Origin: Musa acuminata AAA Group
Lineage: Eukaryota; Streptophyta; Magnoliopsida; Zingiberales; Musaceae
Assembly (NCBI RefSeq): GCF_036884655.1
Contig: NC_088330.1
Span: forward strand, 28,963,501 to 29,027,500
Reading direction: 5' to 3'
Length of the DNA: 64,000 nt
The translations under genes were made by a program, and so were the position numbers. This document shows positions 12,129 through 24,100 of the stretch, piece after piece; positions within the stretch are counted from its first letter, which is position 1; every line of letters begins with the position of its first letter. Under the pieces are notes generated by a model that did not search any database, had not been told where the DNA came from, and saw only the letters and a program-made list of their open reading frames with translations.

Positions 12129-15100
12129 ATCTATCCATCTATCTATCTTTTTTCGTCTTTTCTCTTTCAAGATACCCATGTTCCAGTTGACTATTGCTCT
12201 CTCTTTTTCTCCCTCTCTTACTCGTTCCCTTTCTATTCTCTTTCTCTCTTCTCTCCTTGGACATCTCCTCTTGCTGCCTCTTGCTACATCATGCCATGTC
12301 TTCCTTGTGGCATGGTAGCCACTTCTCTTTCAGTTGCATTATTATTACCACCTCCTCTTTCTTCGAGTACTCAGTCACCACCTCCTCCTTGTCCTCTTCT
12401 TCGCTTCCTACCAATCCTTCCCGCATCCTCCTCCAATCAAATTTCATAAACTATGGGACATACCAAGTACCAACATACAATGCATCCCATCATGCCAGTA
12501 CTAGACCAGTTTGCTAAAGAACTGATATTGGTAACAAACCAAAATATAGAAAACCATGGCACAAACTATAAAAGAAGTCTTGAAGATGATACAGAACTTG
12601 TATACATAGCAAGAATTAAAATATGATTTTAAAATAATGTTTTTTTAAAAGAATAAAAAATAACTGGCATGTCAAGGGAAGATATCCAAGATACAATAAA
12701 TCAATAGCAACAAAAAGTGTGATGCTTATGAAATTAGTAGGAAAACTAAATCTGAAATAAAATGGAGAAAAATACTGTTCATAAGCAAGCCATACAACCA
12801 GGTGATCTTTGACACAGTTTGTATGAGTATTGCTGCCATCCATTTAAGCCATATATTAGTATATGATTGTCAGTTCTAGAATGATCGGTTATGTGACAAA
12901 TACTTCTATGCCTTTAATCATTGAAATATGATATTTGCATCTTACAGAACCCCAATGGCACAATAGCTAAAATTTCAAATTATGCACGAAGGTCAACAAT
13001 CCAAGAAGATTCTTTGCTGGCAACATAACCAGAGTAGAAATAACTGATAAAAAATATATCTCACTCAAAAACATGTCAATAACTACATATACATATACTT
13101 ATATTCATATATGTATTCACATCTACCAATATAACTATTTTATACCTCTACACATTGACAAATACATGTATGTTTATACACTCAACAAGCACTAATAATA
13201 TACTGCATAAAAAAATACAGAATAAGACCTTTTCTTATGCATGCTAGACAAGACACCTACTAGGGTGTTTTCCAACAAAAAATTGCATGTTTAAGACTAC
13301 AGAAATTAATTTACTGCTCAAGGGTAAATCACTTTGTGAGATTTATCAAAGAAAAAGATTAAATAAATTTTTGCATAGCACTGTCTCACAGCAAATACTG
13401 TACAGGAATGAGTGATTCAATTACAATCTAATCATCCCATAAAACCTCTATTGTACATTACAAACCATCCCATATACTGTACAATAACTTAGCAAGTCTG
13501 CATTTATTTGAATCCAAAAATTTAATGTGCCTGAAATCAAAATGCTCATAGGTCTGTTGAGATGGAAGGTGTGACATGGAAATTAGCTCATCAAGAAATC
13601 ATGAAAACATTTCAAAACATTTTTCATCAATTCTAGTAATATTACAATAAGAAACTCTGCTTCCTAACCAAAATTATTATAGAACTCATATTTTTCTAAT
13701 ACAGAACAAATACAAAATGGAACTTAAGCTTCAATATAGCATTGATAATTAATTCTGTATAAAACAATCAATAAAGTTTTCAATTAATTTATGTAAATGA
13801 GGCAAGAACAAATATTTACTGGGTTCAGACTGATTCTATCAGCTTTAGAGGAGCCTGCCATTGCTGCATAACTGAAAAACCATGAATCCATTTACAATCA
13901 CATACCAACTGATCAAGAAAGAAATATTATGATGCTAGCTTATGGCTATCTGGTCTATAAATAGGTAAACATATAATACATAGAACATAAATGAAGTATG
14001 TAATCAGCTAATTCCATTTTGAAAAGACAATACAAGTGAAAAACTCAATAATAAATCTAAACAAATTATATCAGAAACTATCAAACATGCCAAGAAAGCT
14101 TCACAAAGATCTGCAGGAAACAAAGAATTAGTAAATTTTGAAATGCTTGAATTCAGTTCAATATTTGACTAGAGAACATAATAGCATAATATCCTATTTT
14201 TATTTTCAAAAAATAAATCACATTTATGCAACTTATTTTTTTTACATATTTAAGTGGTTTAACAAAGCTAAAACATCTAACATCACTTATTACTATCAAA
14301 TTGGAAAAGAAAAGTCAACAGTTAAATGCCCATAAGCATAATTAATGAACATTAAGATCATAAATCCTCAAGGGCCAAGCTTTCTTAAAATATTACAACA
14401 TAACCATTACAATAGATTGCCATTGACAAAAATGACAAATAACAATGCACTTAATGTGCCAAAAGCTATGCACATAAACTTAGGATTTTAGACAGTGATT
14501 TAATGGGCGCTCTCACCTAGGCGCCAATGCAAGACAATGCTTGAGCATCTCGAATTGGTCCAAGTGGACAAATTGAAGCAGGTGCAGCCCAGGTGCATGA
14601 TTGAGCCCAAGCACCGGGTGGCTCAGACCCACATCAGATTTAAATAAGGCTTGGTTTAGTGGATTAGTACCAATGAGTTTGGAAGATTGGACTTAATAAA
14701 GTTGGTTCAACTGAATCCCTTTAACCCAAATCCTCCTCTAGTGAGACCTACTAATGTTGCCTTCCTCCTTCCCCCCTCCCCTACGACATGTGGCACACGA
14801 ACCCTACCGATGTTGTTTTCCCTTGGTAATCGAACACAATGGCCCCCAGGCCCACTGTCGCCATGCAAACCTTGCCTAAGTTTGATTCCTTCTATAATCG
14901 ATAAGGAAGCATAATTTGTAGTCAACTATCCTTAACCTGCACATGCAAAGGCGACCAACAATCGGCATGCATGCATAAGGTGACCCTCCATGATGCCTCC
15001 TCTCTCGCAAACGGTAGCACTTCCTCCTCCTTTCCCTCTCTCCCCCCTCCCAACGAAATGGTGTGACTCCCGCCTATCCTTCCCTTTCATTGTTGCTCTT

Positions 15101-18100
15101 CCTCTGTCTCCTCCACCTCGGATCTCGTCGAGCCTCCCTGTTAGGCCCCCTCGCTCCTCCTCCGTGCTTATCCCCTCTCCCCTTATCTCCCTCCCCATCC
15201 TCCTTCGCCATCACCCCCACCAAGCCTTATCAATAGCCCCTTCCCTCCTCTTCTTCCTCCCTTGTGCTCCCCTCTCTCTCCCCCAACCCTTCTTCCATTC
15301 CGTTGTTGCTCTCCCTCTTTCTCCTCCTCGATCGCCACCCTTTACCTAGACTCCCCAATTGTTCCTCTCCCTCCTCCATGCTTCTCCAATTGACAACACC
15401 CTACGGAACTCAACTATTGTCTTGTTTTTAATTTAGTGATGATGTGTCTCCTTAATTATAATTTTTATGATTCTAATACTTGCAAGCAAGGTTCGCCTTA
15501 CCGTACCGTACCGGCGTTTCGACCTGGGCTCGGTATGGTACGGTACGGTGTACCGAGCGGTACACCTGATTTCACAGATTTAACCCTCCGAAAATACCTG
15601 AAAATTAAAAAAAAAAAGTTAGGATAGGGTTTTCAAGTTACAAATAAATATAGTAAAAGTATAAGTTTAGCAAAATCAATATAAATTAGGTAAGAATAGT
15701 ACCACATATCTTTTTCGGGTTTTGAGGTAGTCTTGTTTAAGGTTCGTATTTCAGCCCATTATAGATTGAAATATCTACAGAAAAATCAGTTAAATTGTTA
15801 GATTATTTTGTTACAATATAAACTCTAAAATTCAAATGAATTAAATAATCACATATGTAGATATATCTGATTGTTGATTCTATCACCAAAACGAACAACG
15901 GGCCTCCACGGGTGGTGGATCGGGGTCCTCGATCCGATACATCTGCATATCAATATGATACGTTTGTTGGACCTAATCATGAAATTGATCCCATGACATA
16001 GTGTATTGATACACCGTATGTCATTAATGCATCAATGTGGTGTTGATCGTAGATTGATCGTCATGAATCATATTTGTCCGAGGCAGCTCTTGAGGCATAT
16101 ATTGATGAATGTCAAAGCTTCTACTTTCGTTACTGATCTGCTGTTCTGTATCATACTGTTGCTCAGAGAAGGATGACCAACTATCACCACACTGTTGTTG
16201 CCCGTATGATTCTCCATAATACGATGGCTGTGAATACGATGAGCCTCTTTCTGTGTCTATATCATGTATGCTCTGTCGCATTTGTTCATATTCATCCACT
16301 GTCTTCCCCTTCCCCTTTCGCGCATAAACTTGATCAGTATCTTGTCGAGTTCCATGATCTAAATCTTGAGTGACATGTGTAAAATATTGCTCCTCAGTCC
16401 ATTCACCACCCTCAAGTTGTGTAGACGAGACCAACGACTGCCTGGCATCACCGCCATCATCTGTCGAGGCATTGCTGTCCGTGTTGTTGTCATGTCTCTG
16501 GACCGAGCGAGAAAGAGAATGTGATTGTGAAGGTGTCTCGTCGCCTGACTCGATTCTTTCCAACGATGCAACTGATGCTACTGCCTTCCCTTTTGCCTTT
16601 GCACGTTGGGCGGACGAGTGTGACCATTGGGTGTCGGTAGTTCCTCGAGCAGCTTGACTCCTACCACATAGTAATCGAGGGGGATTTTCCACCTGTTGGG
16701 GTTGTGCTTCTTCTTCTTCCATTGCCTCGGGGATAAAACGTGAAGGACACTGAGGATCTCCCGCCTCATCAAATAGAGGATCCTCTTGGTTCTCTGTTGC
16801 TTCAACCCAATCTAACATTGGCTCTGAATCTTCGTTGTAGAATTGGAGGTCAATGGGATCAATATCTGGTTCCTCTAGCTCCTTATCCAACTCAGCACAT
16901 CGCAATTTTAGCCGCATGTTATAATGGACATATACTAGTTTCTCTAACCGTCTGTAGGAGAGTCTGCTGCGGACCTTCATATGAATCAATGCAAACGTTG
17001 ACCAATTACGTTCGCAACCACTAGATGCTGTCTGTGAAAGTACACGAACGGCAACCTTCCTTAAATGTGGTGCATTGCCTCCAAATTGTAGCCCCCACTC
17101 GACTACAAAAATATATAAATAAGATTTTATTATCATAACAAATAATTAACATTAAATATAATTGATAATCAATATGCATAACTTTTCCTCACCAGGATCC
17201 ATAGTGTAACAACACGATACAGCTACAACGTCGGAGAATGAACCAACTGTTTCTCGAAATAATCGACTCTCTATAAGAGCATCAGTTGCCTCGGTAGTGT
17301 TTGGCAAGAGCCAATATATAACATTTCTTAGTGTCGTTAGGAAATTATTTTACGTTCTGAGAGCATATCGATATTGAATTGCCGGATTTAGATAATACGC
17401 TGCAAAACATAATTTTGTTAGTATGATTTTTTTATTATCTAAATAATAATAAATTAAATTATTCTGAATATGAATTTACCTGCATTATGGATATCTTGAT
17501 CCATATGAACTTCGGTCCAACGATTAATGATTCGTACATATTAGTCGGCCTTAAATGCTTTAAATGCTTTCCTGACCTCCTCTCTTGCTGAAATCAATAT
17601 ATATTTAAGATACGGCATCTGTGGACGCTTGTCCATATCGACCTTACGGAGGACAATATAAAGTGGTTCCACATCATTTATGATTTCTACTATAGTCTCC
17701 CAAAATCTAGAGGAAAGAATGGCCTTTTCTATCTTCTTTCCATCGCTCAATTTCGAATATCTGGATTCAGACCACCCTTGTGAGGTAGCCATTGACTTCA
17801 AGCCATGCCTTTTTTTGCTGTAATGACTTTAATGCAATAAAATTGGTAGCAAACCGAGTACTTCCAGGTCGAAGTATCTCACCGTTTACATACTTTTACA
17901 TTAAAGCGTGGACCCAATGATGATTATATATAAACTTTGTAATTGATTATGCTCGAGCTACACATTTCTTGACCGCATCCAACTCACCAATATCCTTCAG
18001 CATTAGATCTATGCAATGAGCTGCACATGGAGTCCAAAACAAAGTTTTTCTTTTTTCCATCAATTGCAAACCGGTCTTTTTGAAATTCGCTCCATTGTCG

Positions 18101-21100
18101 GTTATTATTTGGACAACATACTGTGGTCCAATCTCCTCTGCCATAGTGTCCATCAAGCTCTCAATGTAGTTTGCATCTTGAATCTTTTCAGAAGCATTAA
18201 CGGACTTATGAAACACCACTCTTCTATTGCAATAAACAAGAAAGTTGATGATACTCATTCTTGTTGATCCTGCCCAACTGTCACACATCAATGTCACCCC
18301 ATATTCATCTAATTGCCTCTTGAAGGATTTGATCCAATCCTTTAGTTCTGCCACCTCCTCATCTAAGTACACGCCGTAAATCTCCTTCGGTGTTGGAGGT
18401 TAGATCCCCGTGCCAGACTTTTGAATAGAAGATACCATGCTCTGATAATATGGACCTTGGGCTGTGTTGGCTGGAATCCTATGGAAGTTGAATCATTTTG
18501 AGATTGCCTTCCCAATATCCCGTTTTTTTTCTTTTGTGTATGTATCGTCAATCCGTGTCTGTTTCGCTGTTTGTGGAGGATAGGCTTACGGATCAATATC
18601 AACAATATCTGGTGCGGACCTCCTGCCAAGACCTCTCATAAAACCACGGAGTCCACCATACCTCATGCTACTAGTTCGGCCTAACTAAGAAGGAGCAGTT
18701 AGTTGCCTTATGCTGGTTGACCTCTGGATTCCACTACCACTGCCATGCTCCAATTGTGAGTCAGGTCGTCGATGTCTCATTGCTTCATCGACCATATACT
18801 GATGCTCCAATGATGCACGAATCCCAACTGTGAGATCCGGGTCGACTTCATCGCTGCAACCCTCATATTGATCATAAACTGGTTCCTGTGTAGCCCTATG
18901 ATATTCTTCCTCAACTCTTGCCTTCTTTTTTAATGTATCTTCCTTTGCTTGTTTAAGCTTGCTTTCAAATAATTTACGGATCTCTGTTGGAACATTCTTG
19001 CATTTTGCAACATCAGGATACCCACCAGCCAAATGCATTTTCACCCGAGTTATTCCTCCACCCCTGCCAATGTAGTCACAATAAATACATTGTCAATGAT
19101 GACGGTTTCCATCTAGCTTTCGGGCATCAACCCATGTATCATCATATGGATGTTCCTTTGGTGCCATGATCCTACCAAATTTAAATCAAATAAACTATAA
19201 AGTATAAACATATTAAATTGAGTAAATATCGATCATAAATCACTAATCGTAACATTAAATAATTTTATTAAAACATAACTAATCATATTTTATCATCATA
19301 AATATGTTACATGCATAAAAGAAGTATTAAAATCATTAAATACACTAATTACACGATTAACATAGTTAATTTTTCACTAATTACTTCTCTTTCAACACTA
19401 TAAACATGGTAAATACCCTAATAGGTATTAAAGATATTGGACTGACATAAAATCGAACAAATTTCGATTAAATCATCATTAAAATAACTAATCACAGTAT
19501 TAAATAACTTTAATAAAACATAATTAAACTTATTTTACCATCATATATATGTTAAACACATAAAAAAAATATTAAATATGTAATTTTAATCCAATATGAG
19601 TCAAATTATGATAAAATAATCATTTATTTACATTAATTATACGATTAACATAGCTAATTTTTCACTAATTACTTCTCTTTCACCACTATAAACATGACAA
19701 ATACCCTAATAGGTATTAAAGGCATTGAATTGATATAAAATCGAATAAATTTCTATTAAATCATCATTAAAATGACTAATTGCAGTATTAAATAACTTCA
19801 ATAAAACATAATTAAACTTATTTTAATATCATAAATATTATTCAATATTTAATATGCATGAAACACACTAATCATAATCTTAATTACTCTCTAATTAAAG
19901 AAAACGAATACATACCTCTTGATTAAAAAGTTCTTCCTCTTAATCTTCCCAAATTAGCCTCGATTGAATTCACAAATCGTTGTTTTATAGAGTTTAGGAG
20001 AGAAAAAAAAGTTTGAGAGAGAGTTTAAGAGAGTATAATGAAATAAGGGAGAGAAGAATGGCTTAAATAGAAGGAGAAAGGGCTCCAACGGTGAAATTGA
20101 CCGTTGGAGCACTGTAGCACTGCTACAGTGCGGTAACGGTCGATTTCGACCGTTACCGAGTGGTACCGGGCGATAACGGTCGAAATCGACCGTTACAGAG
20201 TTGTGTCGGGCGGTAACGATCGAAATTTCGATCGTCACCGCCTGATATTACCTCGTATCATCCGATACGGGGTTTTTTTAAGTGTACCGCCCGGTAGCGG
20301 CCCTCGACCGTTACCGAGTGGTACCAGGCGATAACGGTCCAAATCGACCGTTACAGAGTTGTCCCGGGCAGTAACGATCGAAATTTCGACCGTTACCGCC
20401 CGATATTACCCAGTATCGTCCAATATGAGGTTTTTTTTAGCGTACCGCCCGGTAGCCTATCGGACCGGTACGGGCAGTACGATTCGGTATGGCAGACCTT
20501 GCTTGCAAGCACCTCGCTTCACTCGGCCTTTAGTATTGGCACCTTAGTGCCTAGTGCTTTTGAGTTTTGACTACACTAACTTTATATGAACTTTAAGAAT
20601 TATCATTAGAGTACAATTTTTACAAAAGAACAAAGTCCTAGCATTGAGTGAAACCTAAAAATTGGTCGATCAAGGAATGATTTTGATTTTTGAAAATAAT
20701 GAAACTACCCTTCTCTTTGGATCATTTTATTGGACTTCACATGGTGGAGTTTCTGAAACATGCTTCAAACTATCAAAATTTAGAAGGGCCATTATTTAGT
20801 AACTAAAATCCTATAAATCTTCTTTTAGCAAGGATCATGAAGTGATTGTACCAGATTTTGAGTATTAAACTAAAGCGACCTTGTTTTCTTTATAATTCTT
20901 TTTTTTTTCTCTTTTGCTGCCCAGAATTATTTAGCTTTCGCTTGTAACTAGCAGAATAGGGTATCATGAACTCATGACCATATAGATATTTGATTTGCCA
21001 CCTGCATTCCCTGAAGTAATCTACTATGGCACAGAAAAAGCCATTAACTGATATAGAAAAGGACATACCTTAGATTGAAAGACTACTATTACCCACCTAA

Positions 21101-24100
21101 TTTCTATGGGATCTTGGACACTAACAGTTCTTGCAGAAAAGGGTAAGCCACTCAAAAGTCAAAACCATAGCATTTTCAAAATCACATAATCTGGTATTGA
21201 GATAATGTTGGAACAATCATATGGCAATTCTTAAACTATAGATAAGGCATTATGTTTAGTAGAAATCCCTAAGTTTCTAGCATCATAGGTATTCAGAGAC
21301 TCCTTTTTCTTACAAAATAAAAATAGGAACTTGTACCAAAAACAATTAATAAGATTGAAACTATGACTCGTTGCTGAAATAAAGAATAGAAACAAGAAAT
21401 GAACCAATCTTGCCCTGTGGTGCTATATGGAAAACCAAATAGAACCTACCTTTTAATGCTTTACTCCAAACCAAATGCTGCCTACTAGGTATACAGCACT
21501 ATGCATTAGCCATCATGTTGTACAATTTCTGACCTCTAATCTAGGCCACAAAGATCCAACAACAGATCATTATCTGCTAACCACCAGGTGAAGATTCCAA
21601 TGTACAATCCTTGAAAACTTTTTGGCTTGTCAAACTCAAACTACATTTGTTATATAAGTATTCCACACTTTGTAACTAAGCCCGTAGAGTTACTTATAGA
21701 CTTACAGTTACATTTCGTAAACGCCAACTAAGTGAATTATGGACGTGAGTGACAGGAATTCGTTTTGTAAGGTTTGCAGCATCATGGGCACGATTTACAC
21801 CATTCAACTTTGAATATCAAGAAATAACACTTTTTTTCTGCCCATATATATATGAAGACAACTAAAATTTTGATTACCTCATCATCCATTTCAAATTTAG
21901 GATGCAGAATAACACCACTTATCAACTTAAAATTTGGAGATCCATGATATCAGCATAGAACAAGTAGTTGATAAAAAACATCAAATTCTACTCAGGGAAA
22001 TAGATGTCGATTAGGCTTAAGACTAGATTAAGCCACTATGGAAAAGAACTATCCAAGAGGTTCCAAAACAAGAGTATGAAGTTCTAGAAATTTTATAGTA
22101 TATGTTAAATTGATGTAGTTCCTGAAGAAATAGTCTTTATTAGAGTGGATGTGAATGATTTTTGGGGAAGTGTCAGTGTGAATTCAATTGTACCCACTAT
22201 AGAGATCCCATGTTATTGATGACAATATGTAGCTGTCTCATGGTTCCCAGTATTGTAAAAGACAACTCATGCAAATACAACTTGGTTCCCTTGACTTCTC
22301 CCTTTTCTCACATGCAAACAATGTCTTTTGTAACACATATTATGGTATCGACTAACTCCAACATGATAAGCACCTTTTATGTCCATGATCAATGATCACT
22401 CTGATTGTGGCTAATTTCTTGGCTGTATAGCCATTGGTTGGAATCAATCAGACTCAACTAAAATAAATCGTTTTGGTTAGTTTTAAGTGATTTGATGACC
22501 TCAGAAGGAGAAAATGAAAAAAAGAACAGTAGAAAAGGAGAAAAAGAGTGAAGTTGAGGTGAATGAAAGGTGAAAAATCTACAGTTATAACTGTGAAAGT
22601 CTGAAAGATAGGAGATGCTGCTACTAACCGACTTAGTTTTCTTTGGCCACCACTATTATGATGTTGATCATTGATCATCAGTGAAATAGAGAGAAACTGT
22701 TATTATGAGAAGAAAAGGAAGGACAAGAGCCCATAATTTTTAAGGAAATAAATGTTATAAGAAATTAATCTCAATTTTCATGGTAATTTCATCGATTTGT
22801 TTTTCATTTTATATTACCAAACACTCCTTGGACATGATTTTCTACTAATTGGAAACCGTCTTATTGCCAATTCCTTGTGGTCCATATGGCAAACATAAAT
22901 GAGGTCAAATTTAGCAACCACGGCACCAGCCCCTTCTTGCTATGCAAGGTGATGTCTATTTCAGAAGCTTGCTTCACTAGATATATTGAATCTGAGGGGA
23001 CTTCAGGGAGGCAAAACAGCTTTCAAGAGAGTATTCAAGGGAGTGTTGGCTCCCAGATGCAATTTTATACAGGAATCTGATGGCTCTTATAAGGGTTTTG
23101 ATGTTCTTGCAGGTTTTGGATATGCAATCAGGAAGGCTGATGGTGACCTTTGGGTGATAGGAGGACCTTGTAGAGCAGCTAGACCTTCCATGACAGAGTG
23201 CATTTCACTGTTGGAAAGGCTGAGGAGAATCAAACAGAATAACTTAAGAAATGTTCTTGTGGAGATGGATGCAGAATCTGTCATAAATTTTGAGAAAGGA
23301 ACTGGTCCGATTCCTTGGTTTTGTTCCAGATATCAGACATTTAGTGTAGTCAAATGTCGTAGATTTCACTTGTATACAGGGAGAGTTTAACCACGTGGTG
23401 CATAGTTTTGCTACTACATCTAAAACAAGTTGTAATTCCTCCAAAATTAGCACTGCTGGTACTGTGGCAGGTCATTTTGTAAGATCTCCTTACCTAAATT
23501 TTCAGGGACAAAAAAGGAAGGCATCCATTGCCTTGCCGACAAAAAGTTCTCAAACCAACTTACTTTAGTCTCATATCCTTGCAATCCAGTCCAGAACTCC
23601 AACACTTCATGTGTTATGTTTTCTAAAAGGCAGGAAGTAAACTAAAGCACACAATTTATTTTCAACTATAAGATCAATTTAGTCTGTCTTTGCATTTTCC
23701 AGTCTAGTTGCCAAAAAATTGTGGTGTTGTCGCCTTGTCGGGCCAGATCCACCTAGGATCACAAATTCGATCTGAATGACATAAATAAAGAAACCCTAAG
23801 GTTCAAGTATGGATGCATATCTGATAACTATAAAATTTGGATCCGAAATCAGATTCATGCACATTATCCAGTAATAATGGGTCCATATCCAAAAATTAAA
23901 GATAACCAAAATTTTGATGCAGTTTTTGGGTTACCGGACTACATTGACACAATAGCTGCAAAACACAAGAAACAACATAGTTCTGAAGAAAAAGGAATGA
24001 AACAGTGCAGATAATTTCAAGTATATATCATATTCAGTGTGGGGAACTTCTTACACCAGCATAGCATCCTCAACTGTGGCAGCAAGAGGAGAAACAACTT

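Larger units (their letters stand above)
6581..13819 (-). other. FAAH intron 11 (7.2 kb)
   Basis: The donor GTAAAT follows the exon encoding YAAMAGSSKADRISL. The acceptor precedes the exon encoding SPLCCPNLSSSNN and RLGKYTE. The intron contains a non-coding LTR element (6896-11296), an (AT)n tract near 11.9 kb and a CT tract near 12.1 kb. The rest is A+T-rich with no recognisable gene. Confidence 0.8.
15487..20501 (-). mobile_element. hAT DNA transposon, 5,015 bp, with transposase relic
   Basis: Exact 8-bp target duplications CTTGCAAG lie at 15479-15486 and 20502-20509. The inverted ends are CAAGGTTCGCCTTACCG (left) and CAAGGTCTGCCATACCG (right, inverted). Eight-base duplications and short inverted ends define the hAT superfamily. 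The interior encodes, on the minus strand, a BED finger, a DUF659-type core and a hATC dimerisation domain. It is therefore a full-size, formerly autonomous member. It lies in FAAH intron 10 and inside an older repeat. Confidence 0.92.
14493..20564. mobile_element. Older TAGGCGCC-type element, split by the hAT insertion
   Basis: The left edge (14.49-14.53 kb) has GGGCGCTC and CACCTAGGCGCCAATGC. The right edge, inverted, has AAGCACTAGGCACTAAGGTGCCAATAC. They form imperfect inverted ends once the hAT is subtracted, leaving an element of about 1.05 kb. The interior includes a pyrimidine-rich stretch (14.75-15.37 kb) whose open frames look compositional. The outer boundaries are approximate and no target duplication could be fixed. 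Confidence 0.4.
13872..24054 (-). other. FAAH intron 10 (10.2 kb)
   Basis: The donor GTAAGA follows VEDAMLV and the acceptor CAG precedes YAAMAGS. The intron contains an older TAGGCGCC-type element, a 5-kb hAT element nested in it, and an RNase H-like fragment on the opposite strand near 23.1 kb. The stretches 20.6-22.85 kb and 23.4-24.05 kb show nothing recognisable. Confidence 0.8.

Noticed and set aside
12003..12517. Long Ser/Leu/Pro-rich open frames
   Set aside because: They follow a CT microsatellite and pyrimidine-rich DNA, overlap in three frames and contain no domain.
14932..15349. Overlapping frames on both strands (119 and 88 codons)
   Set aside because: Produced by a pyrimidine-rich tract inside a transposon; Pro/Leu/Ser on one strand and Gly/Arg/Glu on the other.
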